Assembly: GCF_900100925.1 (NCBI RefSeq)
Contig: NZ_FNKO01000001.1
Location: 496,001-560,000, forward strand
Length of the DNA: 64,000 nt
Direction of reading: 5' to 3'
DNA from: Actinopolyspora saharensis
Lineage (GTDB): Bacteria > Actinomycetota > Actinomycetes > Mycobacteriales > Pseudonocardiaceae
Made by a program: the position numbers and the translations under genes. The notes beneath the pieces were generated by a model, which was given only the letters and a program-made list of their open reading frames with translations, had not been told where the DNA came from and did no database searches. Of this stretch, positions 46,325 through 55,975 are shown in pieces (positions within the stretch are counted from its first letter, which is position 1; every line of letters begins with the position of its first letter).

Positions 46325-47137
46325 TCAGGGGCGGAACGGGGCGTCAACGTGCTCGGTGAGCTCGGTGACCGAGTTGATGACCCGGTCCGGTTGGTAGGGG
46401 TGCTGCGCCGCTGTGTTCTCGTCGGAAAGTCCGGACAGTACGAGAACGGTGTGCATGCCGGCTTCCATCCCCGAGCGGACGTCGGTGTCCATCCGGTCGC
46501 CGAGCACGATCGTGTGGGCCGCGTGCGCGCCCAGGGCACGCAGCGCGGAACGCAGCATCAGCGGGTTGGGCTTGCCGACGTAGTAGGGCGGACGTCCGGT
46601 GGCCCGTTCGATCAGGGCGGTGACCGCCCCGGTCGCCGGCCGCGATCCTTCCGCTCCCGGTCCTTTCTCATCGGGGTTCGTGGCGAGGAAGCGGGCACCG
46701 CCTTCGATCAGCCGGATCGCTGTGGTGATCGACGCGAAGCTGTAGCTTCGGGTCTCGCCGATGACGACGTAGTCGGGGTCGTGATCGGTGAGCACATACC
46801 CGGCGTCGGCCAGCGCTGTGGTCAACCCGGTTTCGCCGACGGTGTAGGCGGATCCGCCGGGGCGTTGCTTGCTCAGGAACTTCGCCGTGGCCATCGCCGA
46901 TGTCCAGATCGAGCTCTCCGGCACGTCGAGCCCACAGTCGTTTAGCCGGGCCCGCAGGTCGCGGGGCGTGCGGGCCGAGTCGTTGGTGAACACCAGGAAG
47001 GGGATCTCGTGCAAGCGGAGTGCGGACAGGAAAGCTTGCGCTCCTGGCACGACGTGCTGTTCGTCGGACATGAGCACACCGTTGAGGTCCATCAGGTAGG
47101 TCCAGGGGGCTGTGTCGGTCACGCCTGCATGATCCAC
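46325..47137 (-). CDS. HAD-IIA (NagD-like) hydrolase with altered motif I
   Basis: A 270-residue haloacid-dehalogenase-type hydrolase of subfamily IIA. Motif II is LVFTNDSARTPRDL, motif III YYVGKPNPLMLRSALRALG and motif IV TIVLGDRMDTDVRSGMEAGM. Motif I reads YLMDLNGVLMSDE: the nucleophile Asp is present but the second Asp of D-x-D, the acid/base in phosphatases, is Asn. GTG 47,137 is chosen because GGAGG lies six bases upstream. Members dephosphorylate small metabolites such as sugar or nucleotide phosphates; the Asn suggests altered or weak phosphatase chemistry. It is a single-gene unit. Confidence 0.85.
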   Translation of the reverse strand: MDHAGVTDTAPWTYLMDLNGVLMSDEQHVVPGAQAFLSALRLHEIPFLVFTNDSARTPRDLRARLNDCGLDVPESSIWTSAMATAKFLSKQRPGGSAYTVGETGLTTALADAGYVLTDHDPDYVVIGETRSYSFASITTAIRLIEGGARFLATNPDEKGPGAEGSRPATGAVTALIERATGRPPYYVGKPNPLMLRSALRALGAHAAHTIVLGDRMDTDVRSGMEAGMHTVLVLSGLSDENTAAQHPYQPDRVINSVTELTEHVDAPFRP

Positions 47138-47641
47138 CTGAACCTCCGGTGCGGCCACCGCAGATGGTGAACTCCGACCACCCTGCGGCGGCTGTCGGCG
47201 CCGTCCTGAAGTCCTTATTGGTGCGGAGGGCCCACACCGGAGTGGGGCGACGATCCGCGCCACGGCGATCAGATCAGTCGTCCCCTGGCCGGGCCCCTCG
47301 TCTCACGATCACCCAAGGCGAGGACATGGCTGCCGTAGCGAACTCGAGGTGACAGTCAGCTCGCCCCTCCGACACCGTCGGTGCGGGGCACATCCACATT
47401 ATTTCGCAGGGTCGTTGATCAAGGCCAGCAAGACTGATGGTGCGTGGAGCGCTGGCGTCTTGCTGGCCTCGTTGTGTTCCCGGCAGGAGTGGTTGGGGAT
47501 GAAGACCGTGGCTGAGTGGTTAGTACCTGGGGACGCCAGCGGGGCCTGGTCTGAGGGTGAGTTTCGTCCCGTGGTGTGGCGGGTCCTTGTCGGTGGTCGG
47601 GTATCTGTGCCGGAGCCGCTGTCGTCGGATCGTGGCGCTAG
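47138..47641. other. Intergenic region before the IS cluster
   Basis: It contains a strong hairpin GCCCC...GGGGC around CCGACACCGTCGG at about 47,361-47,388, one of the dispersed CGACACC hairpins of this window. A plus-strand frame at 47,349-47,678 runs through it but shows no family. The block ends at CTAG (47,638-47,641), the likely target duplication of the IS5 element. Confidence 0.4.
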
Positions 47642-48651
47642 CAGCTGTTTAGGAAGTGTTCTTGGTGAGGGGGCGTAGCCAGATGTGGAGGGTGGTGACG
47701 TGCAGTGTGGTTTCGTACCGCACGGCGAGTGTGTCGGAGCGGCCGGCGACGGCGCGGTGGTGTGTGAGCTGGTTGATGCCGCATTCAACGGCGTGCCGCC
47801 GCTGGTGGAGTCTCGGGCTGAACACGGGCGGGCGATTTCCGGCCGTTCCGCGGGCACGGCGGCGGGCGGCCTGGTCTGTCGGGATCGCGATCGTGGCCGG
47901 GATCCCGCGCCTGCGCGGGTAACGCCGATTGGCCACGGACGAGCAGGCCTTGTCGGCCAGTACCCGCTGCGGGCGCGTGCGTGCGCGGCCGCTTCCGACC
48001 CGGGTGACCTGGATGGCCTCCAACAGCGGGATCATCTGGAGGCTGTCACCAGCTTGACCGGCCGTGAGCAGCAGCGACAACGGTTTCCGGCTCTGTTCGC
48101 AGGCCAGGTGGATCGTCGTGGACACCCCGCCCCGACAACGCCCCAACGCGTGATCATCGGGTTCGTCGCCGGGTGGTTCGACTTGGGCATCGGGTCGATG
48201 GCGGGCTCCGGCGGCGTGCTGATGAGCCCGGTTGATCGTGGAATCTACCGACACCTGCCAGGTGATCACGCTTGCTGCCTCGATCCATGCCTGCAGCTGC
48301 GCCCAGATCCAGGCCCAGAGGCCGCCCGTTGCCACCGGCGGAACAAGTGATAGATCGATTGCCAGTGCCCATGCCGTTCCGGCACGTCCCTCCAGAAAGC
48401 GCCGACCCGAGTCGCCAGCGGATCCCGTCCAGCAGCTGACGAGGCGTCCACGTCGGAGGACGTCCCACCTGCGGTCGCGACGGCAACACGCGCGGCGCTG
48501 CAACACTCGCCACTACCGGTGCGTCAGGTCCTTACGCGTGCCGACCGATACGCTCCCCATCGAGGTCTCCGCCAATTGATCCTCTTGGTCGTTGACTCCT
48601 CTACCGGAGACCTCTCCTCTTACCGACACCACCCCTGTCCCCAAACAGCTC
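47642..48651 (-). mobile_element. Decayed IS5-family insertion sequence
   Basis: An element of about 1010 bases with imperfect inverted ends (AGCTGTTTAGG at the left, the complement of AGCTGTTTGGGG at the right), flanked by CTAG at 47,638 and 48,652. The transposase is on the minus strand: WQVSVDSTINRAHQHAAGAR, LSLLLTAGQAGDSLQMIPLL, RVLADKACSSVANRRYPRRR and GIPATIAIPTDQ are in frame down to 47,649. The N-terminal part (RQLLDGIRWRL, then FWRDVPERHGHWQSIYHLFR) is spread over two other frames, so at least two frameshifts disable it. Confidence 0.75.
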
Positions 48652-49345
48652 CTAGTACTGCAACGGCACTCAGAGTGGATGTCCGCGTTGTCGGTAGTGG
48701 CAGTGTCGAGCTTGGTGGTGTGCGTCGTCGGCGCCAGCGTGACCAGGACCAGATGTGTTCGGCGGGGTGTGGCGTTCGACTGATGAGGTTGTTCAACAGG
48801 CGGCGGAGCTCTGCTAAGGTGTATTCGATCCTGCTCTGCAGGTTCCCTTTTGCCGCAAGGATTTTGGCCATAGCTAGCCAGGCGAGGACGAGCATGGACA
48901 GTGTGGTGTGGATGCAGCGGGCTTGCCAGGAGCGTTCCTGGTAGTGGCCGAGTCCGGCCTCGTTTTTGGTGGTTTGGAAGGCTTCCTCGACATGTCAGCG
49001 GATCCGGGGACGAAGGCGAGGTTGAGTAGCCGGGATCAGCGGAGCCGACAGGTCACGTAGTAGGCGATCTCGCTGGGGTTGTTGATCGAGCGCCGCGCCA
49101 GCAGCCAACGCCCCGCACGGGCGGCCAGTCGGTGTTGAGCGGTATGCGGGCCCAGGCATACAGGCGTGGCCCGTGAGCACCGATCTCGACCAACAACCGC
49201 TGCCAGGAGTGCTCGGCCAGCCCGCAGCCGCATCCCGGGTTTGGCAGCCAGTCCCGCAAGTACAGCTCTCGTCCTTAGGCCTCATCGTCGGTGATCCAGG
49301 AAAATGGAACTCCGGCATCGAAGGCACGTTTGAGCGTGGCCTGAG
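48652..49345 (-). mobile_element. Truncated, degraded IS701-family copy
   Basis: Bases 48,652-48,780 match the left end of the intact IS701 (55,972-56,100) almost exactly, including CTAGTACTGCAACGGCACT. Similarity continues through the 3' half of the transposase (for example CAGGCGGCGGAGCTCTGCTA) with frameshifts and short deletions and fades near 49,345, where a blaI-like relic begins. The right end and the 5' half of the transposase gene are missing. Confidence 0.8.
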
Positions 49346-49359
49346 TCGGCTGCGATTTA

Positions 49360-49603
49360 CCAGCCTCCTCGCGACTGTGGGCCGGGGGGAGCTGTAGGCG
49401 CTCCCGCTCCGATTGCGCTGCACCCACTCTTGGTGTGCAGGTGATCGAGCACGGTCATCACCGTGGTGCAATCCAGCTGTCGCTGCCCGGGGGCCGGCCC
49501 AGCACGTCTCGCACGCGCAGCGGTTCGTCGGCCGCCCACAGCACGTCCATCACCTTCAGCTCCAGCTCACCCAATCCGAGCACGTCGGCAAGTCTAGCTG
49601 GCC
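49360..49603 (-). pseudogene. BlaI/MecI/CopY-type repressor fragment
   Basis: The minus strand reads GLGELELKVMDVLWAADEPL and RVRDVLGRPPGSDSW in one frame, then TTVMTVLDHLHTKSG in another: the winged helix of a BlaI-type repressor split by a frameshift. A start codon and the proteolysis/dimer region are missing or scrambled. In such families the partner is a BlaR1-type protease, which is absent. The relic is wedged between the IS701 fragment and the sulfur cluster. Confidence 0.7.
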
Positions 49604-49804
49604 TGTCCCGGAAGGCCGGGGACCGTAACCGTGGCCGGGTCGGGTTGTGGTGTGGGGAGGGCCGAGGAGGGGTAATCGACAAGCGAGCTCCCACGTCGGT
49701 GGTGAAGCCACATTCATGTCCTGTTTCCTCGGACTGCATTCCCCTCTTTGAGTGGGGAAGCTGGAGTTGTACTCGGACGACGCCATGTGAGGAGCGGAGT
49801 CGCC

Positions 49805-50125
49805 GTGGAGCCGAAAGATCTGTACGAGCAGCGAGACCAGGTTCAGTTGATCGATGTTCGGGAGTCGCACGAATGGCAGGCCGGGCGAATACCGGGGGCG
49901 CGGTGGATCCCGATGAATGAACTGCCCGATCGCGTTGGCGAGGTGGATGGGCAACGACAGGTGGTCACGGTCTGTCGCAGCGGCAGCCGCAGTGGTGAGA
50001 TGGCCGAGTTCCTCAGCGGACGGGGTTACCGTGCCGAGAACCTCAACGGGGGCATCCAGGCTTGGGCCGAGCAGGACCTGCCGGTACGCACGCCCGACGA
50101 CGAACAGCCGGGAAAGGTGGTGTGA
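49805..50125 (+). CDS. Single-domain rhodanese sulfurtransferase
   Basis: A 106-residue rhodanese that carries sulfane sulfur as a cysteine persulfide. The fold begins VQLIDVRESHEWQAGRIPGA, and the catalytic loop is TVCRSGSRSGEMAEFL with Cys at about residue 60. GTG 49,805 is preferred because AGGAG lies upstream and the longer frame is not conserved. The stop is four bases before the next start. It opens the sulfur cluster and probably hands sulfur to, or takes it from, the downstream dioxygenase-like protein. Confidence 0.88.
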   Translation: MEPKDLYEQRDQVQLIDVRESHEWQAGRIPGARWIPMNELPDRVGEVDGQRQVVTVCRSGSRSGEMAEFLSGRGYRAENLNGGIQAWAEQDLPVRTPDDEQPGKVV

Positions 50126-50128
50126 GCA

Positions 50129-51529
50129 GTGCTGTTTCAGCAGTTCTACCTGCAGTCGCTGGGGCATGCCTCCTATCTGATCGGCGATGAGAAGACGGGG
50201 CAGGCGTTGGTGTTCGACCCGCGCCGCGATGTGGACGTCTACACCGAGGCTGCACGCACCCATGGGATGCGCATCGCTTATGTGGCTGATTCGCACGGCC
50301 ACAACGACTACCTCTCCGGGGTGACCGATCTCACCGAGCGCACGCGTGCTCAGGTGTGGGGATCGGCGACCGGCGAGTTCGGCTACTCCCACCAGCCCCT
50401 CCGAGACGGGCAGGTCGTCGAGATCGGCGATGTCGGCCTCGAGGTGCTGCACACCCCGGGCCACACACCGGAGCACATCAGCCTGCTGGTCTACGACCGG
50501 GCCATGAGCGCCGACCAGCCGGCGTTGCTGCTGTCCGGCGGGGCGCTGCTGGTGGGCGATCTCGCCCGGCCCGACTTGCTCGGCGGTCAGGAGAAGGCGC
50601 AGGAGGCCGCGCGGACGTTCTGCGCCACGATCCAGGACAAGCTGCTGCCCCTGCCCGATCACGTGCAGGTGTTTCCCACACACGTGGCGGGCTCGCTGTG
50701 CGGAGGAAACATCGGCAGCCGCCTGTCCACCACGCTGGGCTACGAGCGACGGTCGAACGCGATCCTGGCCGAGGTGGACAACACCGAAGGCTTCGTCCGC
50801 GAGTGCATCCGGCTGGACAACCTGCCCGCGGTGCCGCCGTACTGGCAGCGCATGCGTGTACGCAACATGGCCGGAGTGGAACCGCTCGGAGTGCTGGCTG
50901 AACCGCCCGCGTTGACCGTCGCCGAGTTCGAACAGCACCGCGCTGAGGGTGTGACCGTGCTGGATGCCCGTCAACCGGAGGCCTTCGGCGGCGGGCACGT
51001 TCCCGGGGCGCTCAACGTCGGTCTCGGTGCGGCGTTTCCCACCTGGGCAGGTACGGCGCTGCCGGCCGACGCGCAGGTGCTGCTCGTGCTCGATCACCCG
51101 GGGGAGCTGTGGGAAGCGACTTGGCAGCTGCTGCGCATCGGCTACCCGCCCCCGCTGGGATGGTTGCGCGGAGGAATGAGCGCCTGGCGCACCGCTGCCA
51201 AACCCCTCGAGGAAACCCCGCAGATCACCGTGGGCGAACTCAACGATGAACTCGAGCGCGGCGAAGTCGAGCTGTTGGACGTGCGCCAACCCGACGAGTG
51301 GGCCAACGGCCACGTGCCCGGGGCCACCTATATCACCGGCGCCGAACTGCCCGAGCGTCTCGACGAGGTTCCCGCGGACAAACCCGTAGCGGTGACCTGC
51401 GGCAGTGGCTACCGCTCCTCGGTGGCCACCAGCCTGCTGCAGCGCCACGGTCGCAACGAGGTGCGCAACGTCCTCGGCGGTATGAGCGCCTGGAAACAAG
51501 CGGAGTTGCCCACCACGCGGGAGGGGTGA
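50129..51529 (+). CDS. Metallo-beta-lactamase fold protein with two rhodanese domains
   Basis: A 466-residue protein of the persulfide dioxygenase-rhodanese type. Residues 1-245 are the metallo-beta-lactamase domain with DSHGHNDYLSG (about 54-64) and the later LHTPGHTPEHISLLV and FPTHVAGSLCGG metal ligands; the usual final His of H-x-H-x-D-H is Tyr, as in one branch of this family. The first rhodanese (VTVLDARQPEAFGGGHVPGA) has no active Cys (VLLVLDHPGE). The second has AVTCGSGYRSSVATSLL with Cys at about 425. It is predicted to oxidise glutathione- or mycothiol-type persulfides to sulfite. It is cotranscribed with the upstream rhodanese. Confidence 0.88.
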   Translation: MLFQQFYLQSLGHASYLIGDEKTGQALVFDPRRDVDVYTEAARTHGMRIAYVADSHGHNDYLSGVTDLTERTRAQVWGSATGEFGYSHQPLRDGQVVEIGDVGLEVLHTPGHTPEHISLLVYDRAMSADQPALLLSGGALLVGDLARPDLLGGQEKAQEAARTFCATIQDKLLPLPDHVQVFPTHVAGSLCGGNIGSRLSTTLGYERRSNAILAEVDNTEGFVRECIRLDNLPAVPPYWQRMRVRNMAGVEPLGVLAEPPALTVAEFEQHRAEGVTVLDARQPEAFGGGHVPGALNVGLGAAFPTWAGTALPADAQVLLVLDHPGELWEATWQLLRIGYPPPLGWLRGGMSAWRTAAKPLEETPQITVGELNDELERGEVELLDVRQPDEWANGHVPGATYITGAELPERLDEVPADKPVAVTCGSGYRSSVATSLLQRHGRNEVRNVLGGMSAWKQAELPTTREG

Positions 51530-51689
51530 ACCACGGAGGTGGCGTCCGAAACGAGAGAGGAGGACGAACGGCCGGGATCACGTCCCGTACGCGCCACGAG
51601 CCCCCGAAACGGCGGCCGCGCACCAGCTGAGCTGCGACGAGGGGCCCCCGAGCCGAACACTTCACGAGGCGACACCCAGGAAGGTCACC

Positions 51690-52076
51690 ATGGCTTACTC
51701 TCGGCACAAGTACGTCGATGCCGACTTCGACACTACCGCCCAGCATGTGCGGCAGATCCTCGACAGCGAGGGGTTCGCGACCCCTTGCGAGGTCAACGTC
51801 ACCGACTCGTTCCGCAACCTGCTCGGCAAGGAGTTTCGGAACTACCTCATCCTGATGGTCGGTCAACCCTCCATGGCCCACGAAGCCATGAGCAGTGATC
51901 CCCACATCGGCACGTTGCTGCCCGGCAACCTCGTCATCTACGAACAGGTCGGGGGCTCCGTCATCGCCGCCATGGACCCCGCACTGCTGAAGCAATTGGC
52001 AGAGCCGGTCCCCGAGCAGCTGGGGCAGGCGATGGAGACGCTGCTGGAGAAGCTGTTCGAGCGAATCACCTCCTGA
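51690..52076 (+). CDS. DUF302 domain protein
   Basis: A 128-residue protein of the DUF302 family, small alpha/beta proteins often found near sulfur and thiol-stress genes. The core is FDTTAQHVRQILDSEGFATP, FRNYLILMVGQPSMAHEAMS and LLPGNLVIYEQVGGSVIAAM. It starts with ATG after GAAGGTCACC. No catalytic residue is known for the family. The gene lies between the dioxygenase-like gene and the CstR-like regulator. Confidence 0.85.
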   Translation: MAYSRHKYVDADFDTTAQHVRQILDSEGFATPCEVNVTDSFRNLLGKEFRNYLILMVGQPSMAHEAMSSDPHIGTLLPGNLVIYEQVGGSVIAAMDPALLKQLAEPVPEQLGQAMETLLEKLFERITS

Positions 52077-52345
52077 CGGCAGCGTCCGTTCCTGTCTCCT
52101 ACTCGCCTTCTGTGCGTGCAGAGTCCGCCAGGAGCAAGCCGGCAAGCATCCGCGCGGAGACAGAGGACGTGGATGCGTGCGGGGCACGAGCCCTCGCCCG
52201 CAGCATCGGCCGCTGTTGCCGGAGCCACGCGATCCTCGCGCGAAGCACCGAGCCGCGATGGTTCCGCGCGGGCCTGCTCGACGATCCCGCGCCGCGTTCG
52301 GCAGCAGATGACCGCCACCACCCGCAGCCCCTCCCAATAACGGGA

Positions 52346-52361
52346 ATACCCGGTGGGGTAC
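52346..52361. promoter_or_regulatory. CstR/CsoR-type operator before the regulator gene
   Basis: The near-palindrome ATACCC-GG-TGGGGTAC lies about 30 bases before the regulator start. It has the T-A-C-C-C...G-G-G-T-A form of CstR/CsoR operators and matches the second copy at 52,728. It implies autoregulation. The preceding 270 bases (52,077-52,345) hold no gene. Confidence 0.65.
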
Positions 52362-52370
52362 CTTGGTTAA

Positions 52371-52661
<291 letters not shown>

Positions 52662-52727
52662 CCGGGATATCGCTCGATCGCGGGGAACGTGCTCCCGGCT
52701 GAGCACTTGTGCTCGTATGTTTGGTAC

Positions 52728-52745
52728 GTACCCCCTGGGGTATAC
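52728..52745. promoter_or_regulatory. CstR-type operator before the persulfide dioxygenase gene
   Basis: The palindrome GTACCCCCTGGGGTATAC is close to the known CstR operator form. It lies between the repressor gene and the dioxygenase gene, about 230 bases before the latter's ATG. The long leader has no supportable reading frame. Confidence 0.75.
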
Positions 52746-52975
52746 TAAGTACAGCTTGGCCGAGCGACCGCGAACGTGCGGGGCAGGGGCAGTTCGAGGA
52801 GCCAAGGAGCAACCACCCGGTATGCGCCCGACGGAGGACTCCGCACAGCGGCCAGGCCGGCAGAGGCAACTCCCCACGTTCGAGGCGATCACGGGGGCGG
52901 AGGCACGGGTGGCGCGGGCGCACGGGGTATGGCGGTCCGAATCGCGTCCGGTTGCGAGATCTTAGGAGGCACGGA

Positions 52976-54403
52976 ATGAGCATGACCGCAGTCAACGCAC
53001 TGGATCACCAGCTTGCTGGTGGTCTGGGTGCCGAGGTGATCGCGACCTCGTCGCTGGGTGATCGCAGTTATCTTGCCACCGATGGCGAGATGGCGGTGGT
53101 GGTGGATCCGCAGCGCGATGTGGACCGCTTTCTCGCCGCGGCCGGGCGACTGAACGTGCGGATCGCCCTGGTGCTGGAGACGCACGTGCACAACGACTAC
53201 GTATCCGGCGGGTTGGAGCTGGCTCGGTTGACCGGGGCCGACTACGGTGTGGCCGCCGCGGACGAGGTGCCCTTCGCGCACATGCCGCTGGCCGACGGCG
53301 ACGTGGTCGAGCTTTCGGAGCGGATGCGGGTGCGGGCGGTGGCCACGCCGGGACACACGTACCACCACTTGTCCTACGTGCTGGAGGGCGAGCAGGGCCC
53401 GGTGGGGGTGTTCACCGGTGGGTCGTTGCTGTTCGGCACGACCGGACGCACCGACTTGGTCGGGCAGCAGCACAGTCACGAGCTGGCCCGGCACCAGCAC
53501 GCCTCGGCGCGCAAGCTAGTGGAGATCCTGCCGGACGGGGCCCAGATCTGGCCCACCCACGGGTTCGGCAGCTTCTGCTCGGCCAGTCAGACTTCCGGGG
53601 ACTCGGCCACCATCGGCGAGCAAAGGGAAATCAACCCGGCGCTGACGCTGGCCGAGGGCGAGTTCGTGGAGCAGATGCTGTCCGGGCTGGATGCCTACCC
53701 GGCCTACTACGCCCACATGGGGGTGCGCAACACCAGCGGCCCCGAGCCGTTGGACCTGCGTACGCCGTCCCGAGCAACGCCGGAAGAGTTGAAGCGGCGT
53801 CTGGAGGCCGGCGAGTGGGTGGTCGACCTGCGCTCACGTACCGCCTACGTCGACTCGCACCTGGCCGGCACGGTCAGTCTCGGTCTGGATGGGCCGATGG
53901 CCACGTGGCTGGGGTGGATGATCGACTGGGGTGCGCCGATCACCCTGCTGGGCGAAAGTCGGGAGCAGGTCGGACAAGCCCAGCGCGAGCTGGCCCGCAT
54001 CGGTATCGACACCTTCTCCGCGGCGGCCACAGGGCAGCCGGAGGAGCTGGCCGCCGAGACCGGCCAGTTGAGCAGCACGACATCGGCCGCCTTCGCTGAT
54101 CTCGCCGCCGTCAGGGACGGTCGCGGTGACGGACTTCCGGAAGTGGACGTAGTGCTGGACGTGCGCACCAACAACGAGTGGCAATCCTCCCACATCGTCG
54201 GGGCGGTGCACATCCCGCTGTACGAGCTCAAGGACCGCCTCGACGAGGTGCCCGCGGGCACGGTGTGGGTGCACTGCGGCAGCGGCTATCGCGCCACCGC
54301 AGCGGCCTCGCTGCTGGAACACGCCGGACGCACACCGGTGCTCATCGACGACCTGTTCGGCAATGCCGACGGCGCCGGACTGACCCTGACCTCGACCACC
54401 TGA
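52976..54403 (+). CDS. Persulfide dioxygenase-like protein with rhodanese domains
   Basis: A 475-residue relative of the protein at 50,129. The metallo-beta-lactamase domain has ETHVHNDYVSGG (about residues 64-75), VATPGHTYHHLSYVLEG and QIWPTHGFGSFCSAS. A first rhodanese-like unit (WVVDLRSRTAYVDSHLAGTV) lacks a catalytic Cys; the last unit has VWVHCGSGYRATAAASLLEH with Cys at about 430. ATG 52,976 follows TTAGGAGGC. It should convert persulfides to sulfite. It is the first gene of the second transcript of the cluster, controlled by the operator at 52,728, with a rhodanese and a sulfite exporter downstream. Confidence 0.88.
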   Translation: MSMTAVNALDHQLAGGLGAEVIATSSLGDRSYLATDGEMAVVVDPQRDVDRFLAAAGRLNVRIALVLETHVHNDYVSGGLELARLTGADYGVAAADEVPFAHMPLADGDVVELSERMRVRAVATPGHTYHHLSYVLEGEQGPVGVFTGGSLLFGTTGRTDLVGQQHSHELARHQHASARKLVEILPDGAQIWPTHGFGSFCSASQTSGDSATIGEQREINPALTLAEGEFVEQMLSGLDAYPAYYAHMGVRNTSGPEPLDLRTPSRATPEELKRRLEAGEWVVDLRSRTAYVDSHLAGTVSLGLDGPMATWLGWMIDWGAPITLLGESREQVGQAQRELARIGIDTFSAAATGQPEELAAETGQLSSTTSAAFADLAAVRDGRGDGLPEVDVVLDVRTNNEWQSSHIVGAVHIPLYELKDRLDEVPAGTVWVHCGSGYRATAAASLLEHAGRTPVLIDDLFGNADGAGLTLTSTT

Positions 54404-54437
54404 CAAACGGCGTTCCCGCTGAAAGGAAGGTTCCTTC

Positions 54438-55040
54438 GTGTCCCGCACGATGCCCGTGACCATGGAAACCCCGCAGGTGCGCAACCTGTTGGAGACCAAT
54501 CCGCGCACCCGGTTGATCGATGTGCGCACCCCGGGCGAGTTCGCCGCGGCCCACATCCCCGGTTCGTCCAACGTGCCGCTGGACCTGCTGCGCGAGCACC
54601 GCAGTGAGCTCACCGCATCCCACGAGGACCCGGTCGTGCTGGTGTGCGCCTCCGGCGCTCGAGCCGAGCAGGCCCGCAGCGTACTGGAGACGGCCGGACT
54701 GGATCAGCTCAGCGTCCTGTCCGGGGGTGTGACCGGCTGGCAGCAGCACGACGCACCGATGAACCACGGTTCCGGCACCTGGGGCATGGAACGCCAGGTG
54801 CGGTTGACGGCCGGACTGCTGGTGCTGGCCGGGGTACTCGCCAGCATCGCCTACGAGCCGTTGAAGTGGATCGCCGGGTTCGTCGGTGGCGGTTTGACGT
54901 TCGCCGCGATCAGCAACACCTGTGCCATGTCGCGGGTGCTGGGGCTGCTCCCGCACAATCGCACCCGCAAGGGCGATGCCCGGAGGATGCTGCCGGCCCT
55001 GACCGGCGAGCAGGCGCCCACGGGCCGAACTGCCGACTGA
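54438..55040 (+). CDS. Rhodanese with C-terminal DUF2892 membrane domain
   Basis: A 200-residue protein. Residues 15-115 are a rhodanese (TRLIDVRTPGEFAAAHIPGS; catalytic loop VLVCASGARAEQARSVL, Cys at about 72). Residues 120-165 are the DUF2892 membrane part with two short helices (VRLTAGLLVLAGVLASIAYE, GFVGGGLTFAAISNTCAMSR). GTG 54,438 follows AAGGAAGG. It is likely to act at the membrane face, passing sulfane sulfur to or from the dioxygenase encoded just upstream. Confidence 0.88.
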   Translation: MSRTMPVTMETPQVRNLLETNPRTRLIDVRTPGEFAAAHIPGSSNVPLDLLREHRSELTASHEDPVVLVCASGARAEQARSVLETAGLDQLSVLSGGVTGWQQHDAPMNHGSGTWGMERQVRLTAGLLVLAGVLASIAYEPLKWIAGFVGGGLTFAAISNTCAMSRVLGLLPHNRTRKGDARRMLPALTGEQAPTGRTAD

Positions 55041-55156
55041 CCCTCCGCGAGGGGGGACGTCCGACCGATGCGGCCTGCGGAGTCGAACCTGCCCGCCCCT
55101 TCTTGTCCGCAACGGTCGGCACGTCGCCGTCCGACGTGTCGAGAGTAGGTGGTCCC

Positions 55157-55939
55157 GTGTTCCTGGCAGGTCTTTTCGGCGCGATCATCGGGTTGGCTCT
55201 GGGGCTGCTGGGTGCCGGCGGTTCGATCCTGGCCGTGCCGGCGCTGGTCTACGGCGTCGGGCAGCCCTTGCAGATGGCGATTCCCACCTCGCTGGCGGTG
55301 GTCGCGATCTCCTCGGTGGGCGGCATCGCACCCCGGGAGCGGCGTGCCCACGTGCAGTGGCCGGTTGCTCTGGTCTTCGGCGCAGCCGGGGTGCCGGCCG
55401 CTTTCGCCGGTACCGCGCTGGGGCGGCTGGTCCCGCAACGTTGGCTGCTGCTGGCCTTCTCGGTACTCATGGTCGTGGTGGCGGTGCGCATGCTGCGTGG
55501 CGGCGAGAACCATGCCGGGGCCTGCCGCACCGGCGAAGGCGGTATCAACTGGCGCAGTTGTCTGCCCAAAGCCGTCGGGGCCGGTGCCGCTGTCGGTGCG
55601 CTCACTGGGTTGTTCGGCGTCGGCGGCGGCTTCGTCATCGTGCCTGCCCTGGCTGCCCTGCTCGGGCTCGGAGCCCAAGCGGCGGTGGCTACCTCGTTGG
55701 TGATCGTGTTGATCAATTCCGTGGCCGGATTGGCCGCCCACGCCAGCGCGGCCGCCCGCCTCGACTACACCATCCTGCTGATCTTCGCCGGCGCCGCACT
55801 GGTGGTCTCCGTGGCCGCCGGCCGCCTGGCACCCAGGCTGCCTGCGGACACCCTGCGCCACTGGTTCGCCTACGTCGTCCTCGCCGTCGCCGCCGGTGTG
55901 GCCTTGGCGGCCATCCTCAACCCAGGCGCACTCGGCTAG
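55157..55939 (+). CDS. TauE/SafE sulfite exporter family permease
   Basis: A 260-residue membrane protein with about eight helices in two TauE repeats, opened by LFGAIIGLALGLLGAGGSIL and ALTGLFGVGGGFVIVPALAA, the two family signatures. Such permeases export sulfite or organosulfonates; here it would remove the sulfite formed by the dioxygenases. GTG 55,157 has AGGTGG upstream; GTG 55,136 is an alternative. The stop codon coincides with a CTAG at which the decayed IS5 element begins, so an IS landed exactly at the gene end without harming it. Confidence 0.88.
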   Translation: MFLAGLFGAIIGLALGLLGAGGSILAVPALVYGVGQPLQMAIPTSLAVVAISSVGGIAPRERRAHVQWPVALVFGAAGVPAAFAGTALGRLVPQRWLLLAFSVLMVVVAVRMLRGGENHAGACRTGEGGINWRSCLPKAVGAGAAVGALTGLFGVGGGFVIVPALAALLGLGAQAAVATSLVIVLINSVAGLAAHASAAARLDYTILLIFAGAALVVSVAAGRLAPRLPADTLRHWFAYVVLAVAAGVALAAILNPGALG

Positions 55940-55975
55940 GTAGTGCTTGGTGGATGTTTTGGGGCGTAGCCCTAG

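Noticed and set aside
49556..51499. A 647-codon minus-strand frame
   Set aside because: It is antisense to the rhodanese and metallo-beta-lactamase genes; its composition is that of a shadow frame.
52717..52965. Leader peptide ORF between operator and dioxygenase gene
   Set aside because: Its start lies inside the operator and it has no ribosome binding site or protein-like composition.
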